A stretch of DNA of 5,012 nt from Candidatus Falkowbacteria bacterium CG02_land_8_20_14_3_00_36_14. GTDB lineage: Bacteria > Patescibacteriota > Patescibacteriia > Patescibacteriales > UM-FILTER-36-11. The stretch spans positions 1 to 5,012 of the forward strand of contig PETS01000093.1 in assembly GCA_002781265.1 (NCBI GenBank). Reading direction: 5' to 3'. The notes under the pieces were generated by a model. It ran no database searches and was not told the DNA's origin. It was given only the letters and a program-made list of their open reading frames with translations. The position numbers and the translations under genes are program-made. This document shows positions 3,794-5,012 of the stretch, piece after piece; position 1 is the stretch's first letter, and every line of letters starts with the position of its first letter.

Positions 3794-5012
3794 ATGACAA
3801 TAAATGATATAAAAACTAACCATAAAATAATACGAGGCGATTCAAGACAAATGAATGAATTGTCTGATAACTCAGTGAATTTAGTGATAACCTCACCGCC
3901 ATATTGGCAATTAAAAGATTACGGAACCGATGATCAAATCGGGTATAATGATAGTTACGAAAAATATATAAACAATTTAAATTTAGTTTGGCAAGAATGT
4001 TATAGGGTTTTGCAAAATGGCTGTCGTTTGTGTGTTAATATCGGCGATCAATTCGCCCGCTCTGTTTATTATGGCCGATATAAAATTATTCCAATCAGAA
4101 CAGAAATAATTAAATTCTGCGAAACCATTGGGTTCGATTATATGGGCGCAATTATATGGCAAAAATCAACCACAATGAACACTTCAGGAGGGGCTACAAT
4201 TATGGGGTCATTTCCATTTCCAAGAAACGGTATAATTAAACTTGATTATGAATTCATTTTGTTATTTAAAAAAATTGGTACTCCAGAAAAAATAGATAAA
4301 AACCTAAAAGAACTTTCTGAAATGACAAAAGAAGAATGGAATACATATTTTCAGGGCCACTGGAATTTTAATGGGGTCCGACAGGATGGACATATTGCCA
4401 TGTTTCCGGAGGAATTGCCAAAAAGGCTGATTAAAATGTTTTCATTCGTTGGTGATACTGTGCTTGATCCATTTGTTGGCAGCGGCACAACCTCATTGGC
4501 AGCAAAAAATTTAGGCCGCAATTCTGCAGGTTATGAAATTAACCCCAAATTTATCGACATGATTAAACAAAAATTAGATGTTGCTAACAATAAAATGTTC
4601 GACAATTCGAATATAAATTTTATAAATCAGGAAAAAATAAATACCGACTTTAACAATCAAGTTTCTAAATTACCTTATATTTTTAAAGATCCAATTAAGC
4701 TTGATAAAAAAGTAGATCCTAAAAAACTACAATTTGGATCAAGAATAGACGAGAATACAAAACAAAGAGATGAGTTTTTCACAGTAAAAAAAATAATAGA
4801 TTCCGTAACACTAAAATTAAACAATGATTTGGTTATTAAATTATTGGGGGTGAAAAATAATCCGCAAAAATTAAATGAAGCTGTGAATTATCTGAAAAAT
4901 AAAACCAACAAACAGAGAGTATTTTTAAGATTTGATAACTTGAAATATGACAAAGAAAATAATTTATTGTGTTATTTATATTTACAAAATAAAACTTTCA
5001 TTAACGCTCATT
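3794..5012 (+). CDS. Beta-class DNA methyltransferase, probably N4-cytosine (3' end outside window)
   Basis: 406 codons are open from ATG 3794 to the window edge. The catalytic motif IV TSPPYW (residues 33-38) comes first. The S-adenosylmethionine-binding motif I LDPFVGSGTT (224-233) comes late, with GYEINP (246-251) after it. This IV-before-I order defines the beta class, and SPPY is typical of N4-cytosine enzymes, though N6-adenine cannot be excluded. 'HIAMFPEELPKRL' (200-212) is the conserved block before motif I. The region at about 60-195 should hold target recognition. Beyond about 260 there is at least 145 residues of extra Lys/Asn-rich sequence that I cannot assign, ending near 'FLRFDNLKYD'. 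A TAG at 3779-3781 precedes the start in frame and there is no Shine-Dalgarno sequence. A partner restriction nuclease could lie downstream in the cassette; none is in the window. Confidence 0.9.
   Translation, partial: MTINDIKTNHKIIRGDSRQMNELSDNSVNLVITSPPYWQLKDYGTDDQIGYNDSYEKYINNLNLVWQECYRVLQNGCRLCVNIGDQFARSVYYGRYKIIPIRTEIIKFCETIGFDYMGAIIWQKSTTMNTSGGATIMGSFPFPRNGIIKLDYEFILLFKKIGTPEKIDKNLKELSEMTKEEWNTYFQGHWNFNGVRQDGHIAMFPEELPKRLIKMFSFVGDTVLDPFVGSGTTSLAAKNLGRNSAGYEINPKFIDMIKQKLDVANNKMFDNSNINFINQEKINTDFNNQVSKLPYIFKDPIKLDKKVDPKKLQFGSRIDENTKQRDEFFTVKKIIDSVTLKLNNDLVIKLLGVKNNPQKLNEAVNYLKNKTNKQRVFLRFDNLKYDKENNLLCYLYLQNKTFINAH

Larger units (their letters stand above)
3632..5012 (+). mobile_element. 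Integron gene cassette 4 (5' part only)
   Basis: This starts at the recombination point in the attC at 3537-3637 and continues past the right edge. It begins TTAGCTGAAATAT, the same first 13 bases as cassette 3, then diverges. It has a structured leader (3632-3793) and one methyltransferase gene open at the window end. Its attC and any second gene lie outside. Confidence 0.85.

Overview
This AT-rich window is a stretch of an integron gene-cassette array. Three complete attC recombination sites (925-1012, 1413-1600, 3537-3637) have R'' and R' core boxes of the RYYYAAC / GTTRRRY type, complementary L'' and L' arms, and a shared apical sequence. They divide the window into four cassettes, all with genes and sites in the same (+) orientation. 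Cassette 1 lacks only about its first two bases, cassettes 2 and 3 are complete, and cassette 4 runs off the right edge. No integrase gene or attI site lies in the window.

Cassette 1 (1-1006) carries one membrane-anchored extracytoplasmic protein of 257 residues. Cassette 2 (1007-1594) carries a 116-residue anchored cysteine-rich protein. Cassette 3 (1595-3631) carries two genes, an N-terminally anchored helical protein and a DUF4238-like protein. Cassette 4 (3632 onward) carries a beta-class DNA methyltransferase, probably N4-cytosine-type, still open at base 5012. The gene-free stretches (859-1040, 1392-1748, 3409-3793) hold the attC sites and structured cassette ends.

The unexpected feature is the cassette ends. 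Within each of the three cassettes where both ends are visible, the sequence after the upstream recombination point is the reverse complement of the sequence just before that cassette's own attC. In cassettes 1 and 3 this inverted repeat has an outer stem of about 26 bp and an inner stem of about 30 bp, and at the same place each strand carries its own short hairpin, giving a four-way junction with no unpaired junction base. The arms differ between cassettes but match within a cassette, so pairing seems to be what is conserved. In an excised circle the two ends meet at the attC, so the attC hairpin would become the tip of a much longer stem. In the array the neighbouring cassette's leader breaks this up. 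The function (recombination structure, cassette genesis or mRNA panhandle) is inference.

The organism cannot be named. Low GC, few Shine-Dalgarno sequences, short anchored surface proteins and a Cys-rich 'CGNGIC...CNCPEDC' tail resemble Candidate Phyla Radiation (Patescibacteria/Parcubacteria) genomes. This is a moderate-confidence impression. The genes look like independent accessory cargo, with cell-surface proteins, a possible defence-type pair and a probable restriction-modification component.
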